Shown here: piece by piece, positions 25,762 through 33,224 of the stretch | Position numbering within the stretch: the first letter of the stretch is position 1 | Layout of the letters: each line of letters starts with the position of its first letter | Origin: a bacterium | GTDB lineage: Bacteria; Verrucomicrobiota; Kiritimatiellia; CAIKKV01; CAITUY01 | Direction: 5' to 3' | Assembly (NCBI GenBank): GCA_037128595.1 | Contig: JBAXWB010000031.1 | Coordinates: forward strand, 1 to 56,983 | Length of the DNA stretch: 56,983 nt | Translations under genes and position numbers: made by a program | Notes under the pieces: generated by a model | What the model saw: the letters and a program-made list of their open reading frames with translations, nothing else | What the model was told of the DNA's origin: nothing | The model's database searches: none

Positions 25762-27326
25762 ATACCCGCCTCGAACCCGTCCTCATTCTCCACCACGCGC
25801 TCCCCGCTGCAGGCACCTGCCAGAGCGTCGAGAGCGATGCAGGCGTCATGGAGGAAGTCCAGGCCGTCGTCGCCGCCTTGACCACGCTCGGCCTCCCTTT
25901 CCGCATCGTGGCCGTGGAATCACTGGCCGCCCTTCCCGGCATTCTGCAAGCGTCAGCGGAGCGGCTGATATTCAATCTGGTTGAGAATTTCCCCGGCCGG
26001 CCCGCTGATGCGATGCAGGTGCCCATCCTCTGCGAAGCGTTCGGCAAGGAATGCAGCGGGAATGACAGCACGAGCCAGGTGCTGGCCCTGGACAAGTGGC
26101 GCACCAAGGCGGTGCTGAAAGCCGCAGGCCTGCCTGTCCCCGCCGGCATCATTATCGCGCCCGGCCACGGGTCCGCCATGGACACCGCCCTGCCCCCACC
26201 CCCCTGGATCGTCAAACCCCTCTTTGCCGATGCGAGCGAGGGCATTCACGCCAGCTCGGTCATCGCCGGAGGCATTACCAATCTCATGAAAGCGGTGGCC
26301 CGGGTTCACCGCGATTTTAACCACCCCGCCCTGGTTGAACAATTTTTCGGAACCCGCGAAATCAACATTTCCGTATTTCAGGATGGGAGTTCGGTCAAGG
26401 CCCTGCCCGTGGCGGAAATTGAATTCCGGGACTTCGGCAAAGACCGCCCCCGCATTGTGGATTATGCCGCCAAATGGCATACCGATTCCTTTGAATACAA
26501 GAACACCGTCCGGGTGATTCCCGCCGTCATCGATAAGGCCATTGCCCAGCGGCTCCGGACCGCGACGCTGGCCGCATGGCATACCATGGGCTGCCGGGAC
26601 TACGCCCGCGTGGATTTCCGGGTCGATGAGGCGGGCCATTTCGTGATTCTGGAGATCAATCCGAATCCGGACATCTCTCCCGACAGTGGCTTTGCCGCCG
26701 CGCTCACCTGCGCCCGCATCCCCTATCATCACTTCGTCAGAAAAGTTTGTGACAACACACGCGCCCGCCTGGCCCTGAGGCAAGTTGCCGACCGACCGGC
26801 CAAGCGCAAGGCCGGAATAAAGCGGGCAGCGAAAAAGCCCCCAGCCGGACCCAAGCCCCTCATCCGCTTCAGCGAGGCGTCTGACCGGGAGGGCATTCTG
26901 GACTTCATGAAAGGGACCGGGTTCTTCCATGAGGGCGAAATCGACGTGGCCCGCGAGGTTCTGGAAGAGGCGATTGCCAAGGGCCCTTCAGGCCACTATC
27001 AATCCTCCACACTCCTTGCGGATGGCCAGCCGGCCGGGTGGATCTGCTACGGCCCCACGCCCTGCACCAAGGGAACGTTCGACATCTATTGGATCGGGGT
27101 CAGTGCCAACGCCCAGGGGCGCGGTTTCGGCCGGGCGCTGCTGGAACATGTGGAAAAACTCATCCGCCGGGCCAAGGGACGCGTCATCATTATCGAAACC
27201 TCCGGCCGTCCTCTCTATGATTCCACCCGGGGTTTCTATCTCAAAACCGGCTATACCGAAACCGCCCGCATCCCCGATTTCTACGATCAGGGCGATGCCC
27301 GCGTCATCTACTCCAAGGCGCTTTAA
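25758..27326 (+). CDS. ATP-grasp ligase / GNAT acetyltransferase fusion
   Basis: The 522-residue protein is a fusion. Residues 1-335 form a Ddl-like ATP-grasp unit (PWIVKPLFADASEGI, LVEQFFGTREINISVF, DYARVDFRVDEAGHFVILEINPNPDISPDSG). A basic Lys/Pro linker (about 348-372, AGIKRAAKKPPAGPK) leads to a GNAT domain (about 373-522) with the acetyl-CoA loop QGRGFGRALL. GNAT/ATP-grasp fusions are known in synthesis of the osmolyte N-acetylglutaminylglutamine amide, although with the domains in the other order. With kamA and a second ligase, an acetylated beta-lysine conjugate is a plausible product. This is inference; the exact substrates are unknown. Confidence 0.85.
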   Translation: MNTRLEPVLILHHALPAAGTCQSVESDAGVMEEVQAVVAALTTLGLPFRIVAVESLAALPGILQASAERLIFNLVENFPGRPADAMQVPILCEAFGKECSGNDSTSQVLALDKWRTKAVLKAAGLPVPAGIIIAPGHGSAMDTALPPPPWIVKPLFADASEGIHASSVIAGGITNLMKAVARVHRDFNHPALVEQFFGTREINISVFQDGSSVKALPVAEIEFRDFGKDRPRIVDYAAKWHTDSFEYKNTVRVIPAVIDKAIAQRLRTATLAAWHTMGCRDYARVDFRVDEAGHFVILEINPNPDISPDSGFAAALTCARIPYHHFVRKVCDNTRARLALRQVADRPAKRKAGIKRAAKKPPAGPKPLIRFSEASDREGILDFMKGTGFFHEGEIDVAREVLEEAIAKGPSGHYQSSTLLADGQPAGWICYGPTPCTKGTFDIYWIGVSANAQGRGFGRALLEHVEKLIRRAKGRVIIIETSGRPLYDSTRGFYLKTGYTETARIPDFYDQGDARVIYSKAL

Positions 27327-27336
27327 GCCCGTTTTC

Positions 27337-27366
27337 AGATCGTAATCGTAATCCTAATCTTAATCC
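27337..27366 (+). repeat. Short degenerate hexamer repeat (taatcN)
   Basis: Between the ATP-grasp/GNAT gene and the next operon the bases repeat as atcgta/atccta/atctta units, about five copies. It is a simple low-complexity repeat with no visible gene or terminator fold. Confidence 0.5.
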
Positions 27367-27469
27367 CTTTCGCTCAGTTGAAGGGCAGCCCGGACCCTTG
27401 CGCTCATCCCGGCCTCTCCTTGACTTCACACCACACAGGCCATAACATCCAATCCATTATGAGGTACCT

Positions 27470-28246
27470 ATGACCGAACCCACTCTCCCACCACCCCTAC
27501 CCTCCAGCCGCTCCGCCTCCGGTACCCTGGCCGTTGCCAGTTTTGTGCTCGGGCTCATTGCGTTCATTACCGGCCTGTTTGTGGTCGGGGGCGTAGTGGG
27601 GTTGATCGGGTTGATTCCGGGCATCATCCACCTTAAGACAGGCCGCACACGTGATCGCGCCCTGGCTGGCTGGGGGATCGGCCTTTCAGCGGCCGGCATA
27701 GTGTTTTCCGCCACCATCCTGACGGTGGCCTGGGTGTTCATCAGACCCCTCTTCCTGAACTCAGGACTGATGGAAAAATCCTTTGAACCTTCCCAGTGGA
27801 TCGGTAAACCCATCCCGGAAATGACCCTGACATCACTGGACGGCCGCACGCTCCGCACCTCCGACTGGAAAGGCCGCCCCGTCGTGCTTGACATGTGGGG
27901 CTCCTGGCATCCGGCCTGCACCTCGGCAGTACCGGACTTTAACCGACTGGTCTCGGAAGTCTCGACACAGGAATTACAGGTCCTGGCGGTGACGTTTGAG
28001 GAGGTGGCCGACCTCGGTGAATTCACCACCAACGGGGCCTTGAGCTATCCTCTGGTTGCCGTCACGAATCTCCCTGCTCCCTTTGGCGAGGTCGACACGA
28101 TCCCAACCACCTTTTTCATCAATGCCTCAGGCATCATCCGGGATATCCGGATCGGTTATGAAGGCTATGACGCACTTAAACACTCTGCACTCGACCAATC
28201 CCCGCCGAGAGTGCCGGAGGCAGAAAGACCAGGAGATAACCCATGA
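27470..28246 (+). CDS. Membrane-anchored redoxin-like protein (DUF4190 + TlpA-like)
   Basis: The 258-residue protein has two or three N-terminal membrane helices (about 17-95), resembling the DUF4190 domain (GTLAVASFVLGLIAFITGLF, then GRTRDRALAGWGIGLSAAGI). A thioredoxin/TlpA-like domain (about 105-235) follows outside the membrane. The catalytic site reads WGSWHPAC: the first Cys is His (H147) and only C150 remains, so normal disulfide exchange is not expected. PTTFFINASGII holds the cis-Pro. The stop overlaps the next gene by 4 nt. It may be a sensor or scaffold rather than a reductase. Confidence 0.8.
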   Translation: MTEPTLPPPLPSSRSASGTLAVASFVLGLIAFITGLFVVGGVVGLIGLIPGIIHLKTGRTRDRALAGWGIGLSAAGIVFSATILTVAWVFIRPLFLNSGLMEKSFEPSQWIGKPIPEMTLTSLDGRTLRTSDWKGRPVVLDMWGSWHPACTSAVPDFNRLVSEVSTQELQVLAVTFEEVADLGEFTTNGALSYPLVAVTNLPAPFGEVDTIPTTFFINASGIIRDIRIGYEGYDALKHSALDQSPPRVPEAERPGDNP

Positions 28247-29193
28247 ATAAACGCCCGCTTGTTTCAGTGCTCGGCATCAGCCTGATGGCCTTCATCGTGT
28301 CCGCGGCCGAGATGACCCATACCGACAAAGGCCTGATCGGCAACACCCGGGAGACCCGTTCAAAAGCCCTGAGCTCCTTCTGCCTGGACCTCAACGACAA
28401 CCTCATCGCCTGCGACCGGGATGAAAACTGCCTGCGCGTGATCTCGCCTGATGACAAACTCATCTCCAGGTGGGACCTCGATTTTTCACCGCAGGTGGCG
28501 GTCTGCCGCACGGATGGGACTCTGGTTGTCGCCGGCTCCGGCCGGGTCGCTATTCTGGATTCGAACGGCAAAACGGTGTTTGCCAATAACCTACCCGTCC
28601 CACCCATGCCGGTCATCAAGGGCAAAAGCCAGTCCAAGGCCGAGATCACCCAACGCATCCGGCGCATGACGGAGGCCACCTCGATCGGCGCCATGGGTGA
28701 CGATATCTTTGTCTGCACCCGGGCCAACACCGGGTTTACAGTCTACCGGATCACCAGCAAGCTTGAGCGCACTATTCCTGTTATCACGGGCCTTAACGGC
28801 TGTTGCGGACAGATGGATATCACGGCAAAGGACGGCAAAGTGTATCTGGCCGCCAATTGCGAATCCAAGATCGTGATGTATGACCGCGACGGCAAAAAGA
28901 CCGGGTCGTTCGGGAAGGATAAGGACAACAAGGACAGTTATTTCAATGGGTGCTGCGAGCCAAAGAATGTCTGTGTCGGGCCTGACGGTTCACTCTATGT
29001 ATCTGAATCCGCCCAATGTTGTATCAACCGGTTTTCCGCCGATGGCAAACTGCTGGACCGGGTCGGGATCGTCAAGGGGATCACGGGCTGCGTCCGGGTC
29101 ACCGTGGCCGTAAACCGCGACGCCAGCCTCGTGTATATGCTCGATACCGACAAGCACATGATCCGCGTGCTGGCCCGCAACACCAAGCCGTAA
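28243..29193 (+). CDS. Secreted cysteine-rich NHL-type beta-propeller protein
   Basis: The 316-residue protein starts with a signal peptide (about 1-22) and then repeats strands of NHL or 6-bladed propeller type (VYLAANCESKIVMYDRDGKKTGSFG, VCVGPDGSLYVSES, INRFSADGKLLDRVG). It has 14 cysteines, among them three adjacent pairs: C187-C188 (GCCG), C237-C238 (GCCE) and C259-C260 (QCC). Such vicinal cysteines are rare in propellers and suggest metal or cofactor binding or redox sensing. It overlaps the redoxin gene by ATGA and is followed after 14 nt by the PhnD/PQQ gene. No known function was recognised. Confidence 0.75.
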   Translation: MNKRPLVSVLGISLMAFIVSAAEMTHTDKGLIGNTRETRSKALSSFCLDLNDNLIACDRDENCLRVISPDDKLISRWDLDFSPQVAVCRTDGTLVVAGSGRVAILDSNGKTVFANNLPVPPMPVIKGKSQSKAEITQRIRRMTEATSIGAMGDDIFVCTRANTGFTVYRITSKLERTIPVITGLNGCCGQMDITAKDGKVYLAANCESKIVMYDRDGKKTGSFGKDKDNKDSYFNGCCEPKNVCVGPDGSLYVSESAQCCINRFSADGKLLDRVGIVKGITGCVRVTVAVNRDASLVYMLDTDKHMIRVLARNTKP

Positions 29194-29207
29194 GGAGGGG
29201 CCACCGC

Positions 29208-31226
29208 ATGCATTCCCCGATGCCACGCCGGAATTGGCCTCTCATTGCAGGGCTCTCTTTGCTGCTCATCCAAGGCGTTCCGTTCGCCTCATGGGCTGGT
29301 TGGTATTCCCGCAACCAGAACCCTGAACCGGCGAAAACCGCCTTCCTGCTCGCCGTGGGCGATCCGTTGGCCTTTGAAAACGCCTGTCCCTGCATCAAGG
29401 GCTATGCGCAGCGGGACTACCATGTCGTGGCCGACCTCATCACCCACGAGCTCAAACGGCCGGTAGAACTGGTTTTTAGCCAGACCCCGGAGGGGGCCAG
29501 CCAGCGCGCCGGACGACAGCCCGATGTTTTCATCGGCAAAACCTCGGTAGCTGAACTCAACGCCCGAAAAACAGGCCGGCCCCTGAAATGCCTGGCCATG
29601 CTGACCGACCATACAGGAAAAACGACCCTGCAGGGACTGTTTGTCGTCAGGCAGGATGATCCCGCTCACGGGGTGCCGGATCTAGCCGGTCGCACCATTC
29701 TGTTTGGTCCTTCTGACGCGGCAGAAAAGCACTCCGCGGCCTTCGCGCTGCTCCGTGACTTCGGTCTTTCGGTCCCTGCCACCCCGCCGGAGGCGGAGCC
29801 CTGCACTGCCGCTGCCCAGGCTGTCCTTAAACGGGAGGCTGATGCCGCGGTGATCTCCGACTATGCCTGGCCGCTGCTGTCAGCCTGTGGGGCAGCAGAA
29901 AGCGGCTCCCTGCGGGTCGTGGGCCGCACCGCCCCCGTCCCCTTCATCGGGGTCTTCGCAGCGTCCAAACTGACTCCATCCGATGAGGCGGGGATTAAAC
30001 GCGCCCTCAGCAACCTCTCCGGGAGCCGCCGGCTCCGGGGGAGGTTGGAAACCCGTGATGGATTTATCATGCCCCCGCCGACCTGGCCCTATGATCCTGA
30101 TAACCCCGTTTCGCACGCCATCCGTTCCGGTTCACCCCGGGTACTCTGGCGTTGCCCGATGCGGAGCCAGAGCCTGGGTGGCCTGGCGGCAACGGGGGAC
30201 TGGGTCATCATCCCGGATAAGTCTGAAGCCGGTAATGAAGATGTGTGGCATGGCGTGCGGGCCGACACGGGGAAACCTATCTGGACTGTTTCTTATCCCG
30301 CCGCTGCGGAAATGGACTACACCAGCGCGCCCCGCGCCACGCCGGTCATCGTCGGCGACCAGGTCTACCTGCTCGGCGCTCTCGGGGATCTCCTGTGCGT
30401 AAACCTCGAAACCGGTGCGGTGCAATGGCACATCAACCTGATCAAGCGCTATGGCGGCACCGTCCCCACCTGGGGCTTTTGCGGCACTCCTCTGGTTATG
30501 GATGACCGGATAATGGTTCAGACGGGAAACGCCCATTCAGGCCTGGTTGCCCTGAACCGGCGGAATGGACGGGAGGTCTGGCACAGCCCGGGATCCCTGC
30601 CCGCTTATGGCAGCCTGATTCTCGCCCGCCTCGGTGGCCGGCCACAGATCGTGGGGCATGACAGCGATTCGCTGGGCGGCTGGGACCCTGAAACCGGACG
30701 GCGTCTCTGGCAGCTGAAGCCAGCTCTCCCAAATGATTTCAATGTACCCACCCCCTTACAAGTCGGCGACATGCTGCTGGTCAGCACGGAAAATAATGGG
30801 ACCCGCCTCTATACCTTCAACGACGAAGGCATCATCCGGCCTGAGCCCTGGGCCACCACACAACACCTGAAGCCGGATGTCAGTTCTCCCGTCGTAATGG
30901 ATGGATTGATCTGGGGTGCAGATCAAACGGGAGTACACGTGTTGCGAGTGGCGTCTCAACTCACTCCTGTCTGGGAGTCGGCCGACCCCCAGTACACCAA
31001 ATACATGCGCCTACTCGCCGGCCCGTCAGGAATTCTGGCCGCCGCGCTCTCAGGCACACTCCATGAGTTCGGACTCCCCCCGGGGAGGGCGATTCAACAC
31101 ACCCCGGTGTTTTCGCCTCTTGGTGAGTTCCTCCCCGAGATGTGGTCTCCCCCTGTAAGGGTAGGCCAGCGCCTCTATTTGAGAAGCGCGACAGAAGCCG
31201 CCTGCGTGGAACTTGCTAGCCCATGA
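29208..31226 (+). CDS. PhnD-like substrate-binding domain fused to PQQ-type propeller
   Basis: The 672-residue secreted protein has a signal region (about 1-30) and then a periplasmic binding-protein domain (about 42-290) of the PhnD/SsuA/transferrin class (ADLITHELKRPVELVFSQTPEG, DVFIGKTSVAELNARKTGRPLKCLAML, GVPDLAGRTILFGPSDAAEKHSAAFALLRDFG). The C-terminal half (about 305-672) is a PQQ-like propeller (GKPIWTVSYPAA, NLETGAVQWHI, GREVWHSPG, DPETGRRLWQL). C60 and C62 form an ACPC motif near the start. The binding domain resembles oxyanion/phosphonate receptors, but no ABC transporter is adjacent, so a sensing role is likelier than uptake. AAGGAGG sits before the ATG at 29208. Confidence 0.8.
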   Translation: MHSPMPRRNWPLIAGLSLLLIQGVPFASWAGWYSRNQNPEPAKTAFLLAVGDPLAFENACPCIKGYAQRDYHVVADLITHELKRPVELVFSQTPEGASQRAGRQPDVFIGKTSVAELNARKTGRPLKCLAMLTDHTGKTTLQGLFVVRQDDPAHGVPDLAGRTILFGPSDAAEKHSAAFALLRDFGLSVPATPPEAEPCTAAAQAVLKREADAAVISDYAWPLLSACGAAESGSLRVVGRTAPVPFIGVFAASKLTPSDEAGIKRALSNLSGSRRLRGRLETRDGFIMPPPTWPYDPDNPVSHAIRSGSPRVLWRCPMRSQSLGGLAATGDWVIIPDKSEAGNEDVWHGVRADTGKPIWTVSYPAAAEMDYTSAPRATPVIVGDQVYLLGALGDLLCVNLETGAVQWHINLIKRYGGTVPTWGFCGTPLVMDDRIMVQTGNAHSGLVALNRRNGREVWHSPGSLPAYGSLILARLGGRPQIVGHDSDSLGGWDPETGRRLWQLKPALPNDFNVPTPLQVGDMLLVSTENNGTRLYTFNDEGIIRPEPWATTQHLKPDVSSPVVMDGLIWGADQTGVHVLRVASQLTPVWESADPQYTKYMRLLAGPSGILAAALSGTLHEFGLPPGRAIQHTPVFSPLGEFLPEMWSPPVRVGQRLYLRSATEAACVELASP

Positions 31227-31349
31227 GATCCCCTGACACCACGATGCTTCAAGCGGAAAATACGACAGATAAAATAATTGAATAACGGCTTCCCCATCTA
31301 TAAAATCAAGTTTTTGAGGTAAACGACAACCGGTAACCTTTCTCCGTCT

Positions 31350-33155
31350 ATGAAAACTGATGAACGGTTTTACAAGTGGTTGATCAGTGTGGCCGAGGGA
31401 CTCACCATTGCCTTCTTTATCCTTTTGGGCTGGCAAAGCTGGCGTTCGTATCAGGACATTCAAACGCTGGTGACAACTGGATCGAGCCTCAATGAATCCA
31501 ACGCCTTGATCGGGCAGTTTGACGAGGCGCTGACCATGTCGGCACGCATGGCGGCCGCCACCGGGAACCGGCAATGGGAGGCGCGTTACCTTTTGCTGGA
31601 ACCCCAGCTCGATGAAGCCATCCAAACCGTTAAGAAGCTGGCACCGGACCTTGTCGCCACTAAAAGCGCCCAAAAAACCGACGAAGCCAACCAAATTCTG
31701 GTTGAAATGGAACACCGGTCATTTAAGTTAATCGAGCAGGGACAGCAGGAGGCGGCCAAGGCGCTTCTCGCCTCTCCGGAATACGAGGACGCCAAACGCA
31801 CTTACGCAAGAGGCTTCCAACAGATTCGCGATGGCCTGGCCGAGCGGTCCGCCTCTCTTCTGCACGTGGCCAAGAATCGCCTGACGTTCAATCTGACATT
31901 AACGGGAATACTTCTCCCGTCACTTCTACTGCTATGGGCTTGGGTGATCCGGTTAGCACAACAACTTTCTACCAGACGGCTCGCTGCTGAAATGGCCTTG
32001 AAAGAGGCCCACGACTACCTTAACAACCTGTTCAACCATGCCTATGCCCCTATCATCGTATGGGATCCTCAATTCCGCATCACCCGTTTCAACCATGCCT
32101 TCGAGGAATTGACTGGCAGGCGCGCGAATGAAGTCCTTGGTAAATCACCGGCCATTCTCTTCCCCCCTTCCCTGGTCGCGGGGGCCATGTCATTTCTCAG
32201 CAAAACGCAAACCGGCGCACTGGGCGAGACCGCTGAACTCACCATCCAGCATCTCGACGGTTCCGTCCGCACCGTCCTGTGGAACTCCGCGACGTTGAAC
32301 GCTCCCGATGGGGGCACCCCACTGGCTACCATTGCGCAAGTGAACGACATCACCGAACGAAAGCGGGTCGAAGAGGAAAAATCGAAACTTGAAGAAAAGA
32401 ACCGGCAGCTCCAGAAGACTGAAAGTCTCGGGCGTATGGCTGGTGCCATCGCCCATCACTTTAACAACAAACTCCATGGAGTCATGGGCAATCTCGAACT
32501 GGCCACAGGCCTTCTTCCTGGAGGATCAACGGAGTCAGAGTTCGCCAAATGCGTCACCGAGGCATTGCAGGGCGTCCACGAAGCATCAAAAATGAGCGTC
32601 ATGATGCTCTCCTATCTCGGATTAAATTGTTGCACAAAGGAACCACTGGATCTTTCAGAATGCTGCAGGCGTTACCTGCCTCATCTGATCTGCGTCTTGC
32701 CTTGGAATACCGTTTTGAAAACTGACCTCCCCGTTCCCGGCCCAACGATCAACGCAAACGCCAGCGAGATCGAAGTGGTTCTGGCCAACCTGATCACCAA
32801 TGCCTGGGAGGCCCGCCGTTTCGACGGAAGCACCATCCGTCTGTCCGTGAAAACAGTCCCGGTGGAAACCATTTCCACAACACATCGTTTCCCCTTGGAT
32901 TGCATCCTGCAAGAGAAGACCTATGCCTGCCTGGAAGTGTCCGATTCAGGATGCGGGATCACAGAGAAGGATATCGAATCCCTTTTTGATCCGTTTTTCA
33001 GCACCAAGTTTGCCGGAAGGGGCTTGGGGTTATCCGTTGTTCAAGGCATCGCGAAAGCATGCTCTGGCACCATCACAGTGGAAAGCAAACCGGGATCGGG
33101 AAGCACCTTCCGCGTCTTCTTCCCGGTATTTTCGGATGCTATAGCCCAATCATAA
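31350..33155 (+). CDS. Sensor histidine kinase with PAS domain
   Basis: The 601-residue protein has a membrane helix at about 10-30, a periplasmic helical sensor region (about 31-180), a second helix (about 180-205), a PAS domain (about 220-335), then the kinase core: H-box AGAIAHHFNNKL (H369 the phospho-acceptor), N-box LITNAWEA (N484), G1 DSGCGI and G2 GRGLGLSVVQG. There is no attached receiver and no adjacent response regulator. It lies between the PhnD/PQQ operon and cydAB, either of which could be linked to its signal. Confidence 0.88.
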   Translation: MKTDERFYKWLISVAEGLTIAFFILLGWQSWRSYQDIQTLVTTGSSLNESNALIGQFDEALTMSARMAAATGNRQWEARYLLLEPQLDEAIQTVKKLAPDLVATKSAQKTDEANQILVEMEHRSFKLIEQGQQEAAKALLASPEYEDAKRTYARGFQQIRDGLAERSASLLHVAKNRLTFNLTLTGILLPSLLLLWAWVIRLAQQLSTRRLAAEMALKEAHDYLNNLFNHAYAPIIVWDPQFRITRFNHAFEELTGRRANEVLGKSPAILFPPSLVAGAMSFLSKTQTGALGETAELTIQHLDGSVRTVLWNSATLNAPDGGTPLATIAQVNDITERKRVEEEKSKLEEKNRQLQKTESLGRMAGAIAHHFNNKLHGVMGNLELATGLLPGGSTESEFAKCVTEALQGVHEASKMSVMMLSYLGLNCCTKEPLDLSECCRRYLPHLICVLPWNTVLKTDLPVPGPTINANASEIEVVLANLITNAWEARRFDGSTIRLSVKTVPVETISTTHRFPLDCILQEKTYACLEVSDSGCGITEKDIESLFDPFFSTKFAGRGLGLSVVQGIAKACSGTITVESKPGSGSTFRVFFPVFSDAIAQS

Positions 33156-33168
33156 TTTCCACTCCCTA

Positions 33169-33191
33169 TACTGGACAAAATAAATCCAGTA
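33169..33191 (+). promoter_or_regulatory. Inverted repeat upstream of cydA
   Basis: TACTGGA (33169-33175) and TCCAGTA (33185-33191) form a perfect 7-bp inverted repeat with a 9-nt AT-rich spacer, 33 nt before the cydA start codon. It looks like an operator for a dimeric regulator. It does not fit the Rex or Fnr consensus that I know. Confidence 0.4.
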
Positions 33192-33224
33192 GTGTAATAG
33201 TTGCTGAATTCAAAGGAGGAAAAG

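Noticed and set aside
25953-26930. Minus-strand frame of 325 codons opposite the ATP-grasp/GNAT gene
   Set aside because: Shadow of a well-supported gene in the other direction.
33169-33191. Rex or Fnr operator before cydA
   Set aside because: The inverted repeat does not match TTGTGA-N6-TCACAA or TTGAT-N4-ATCAA.
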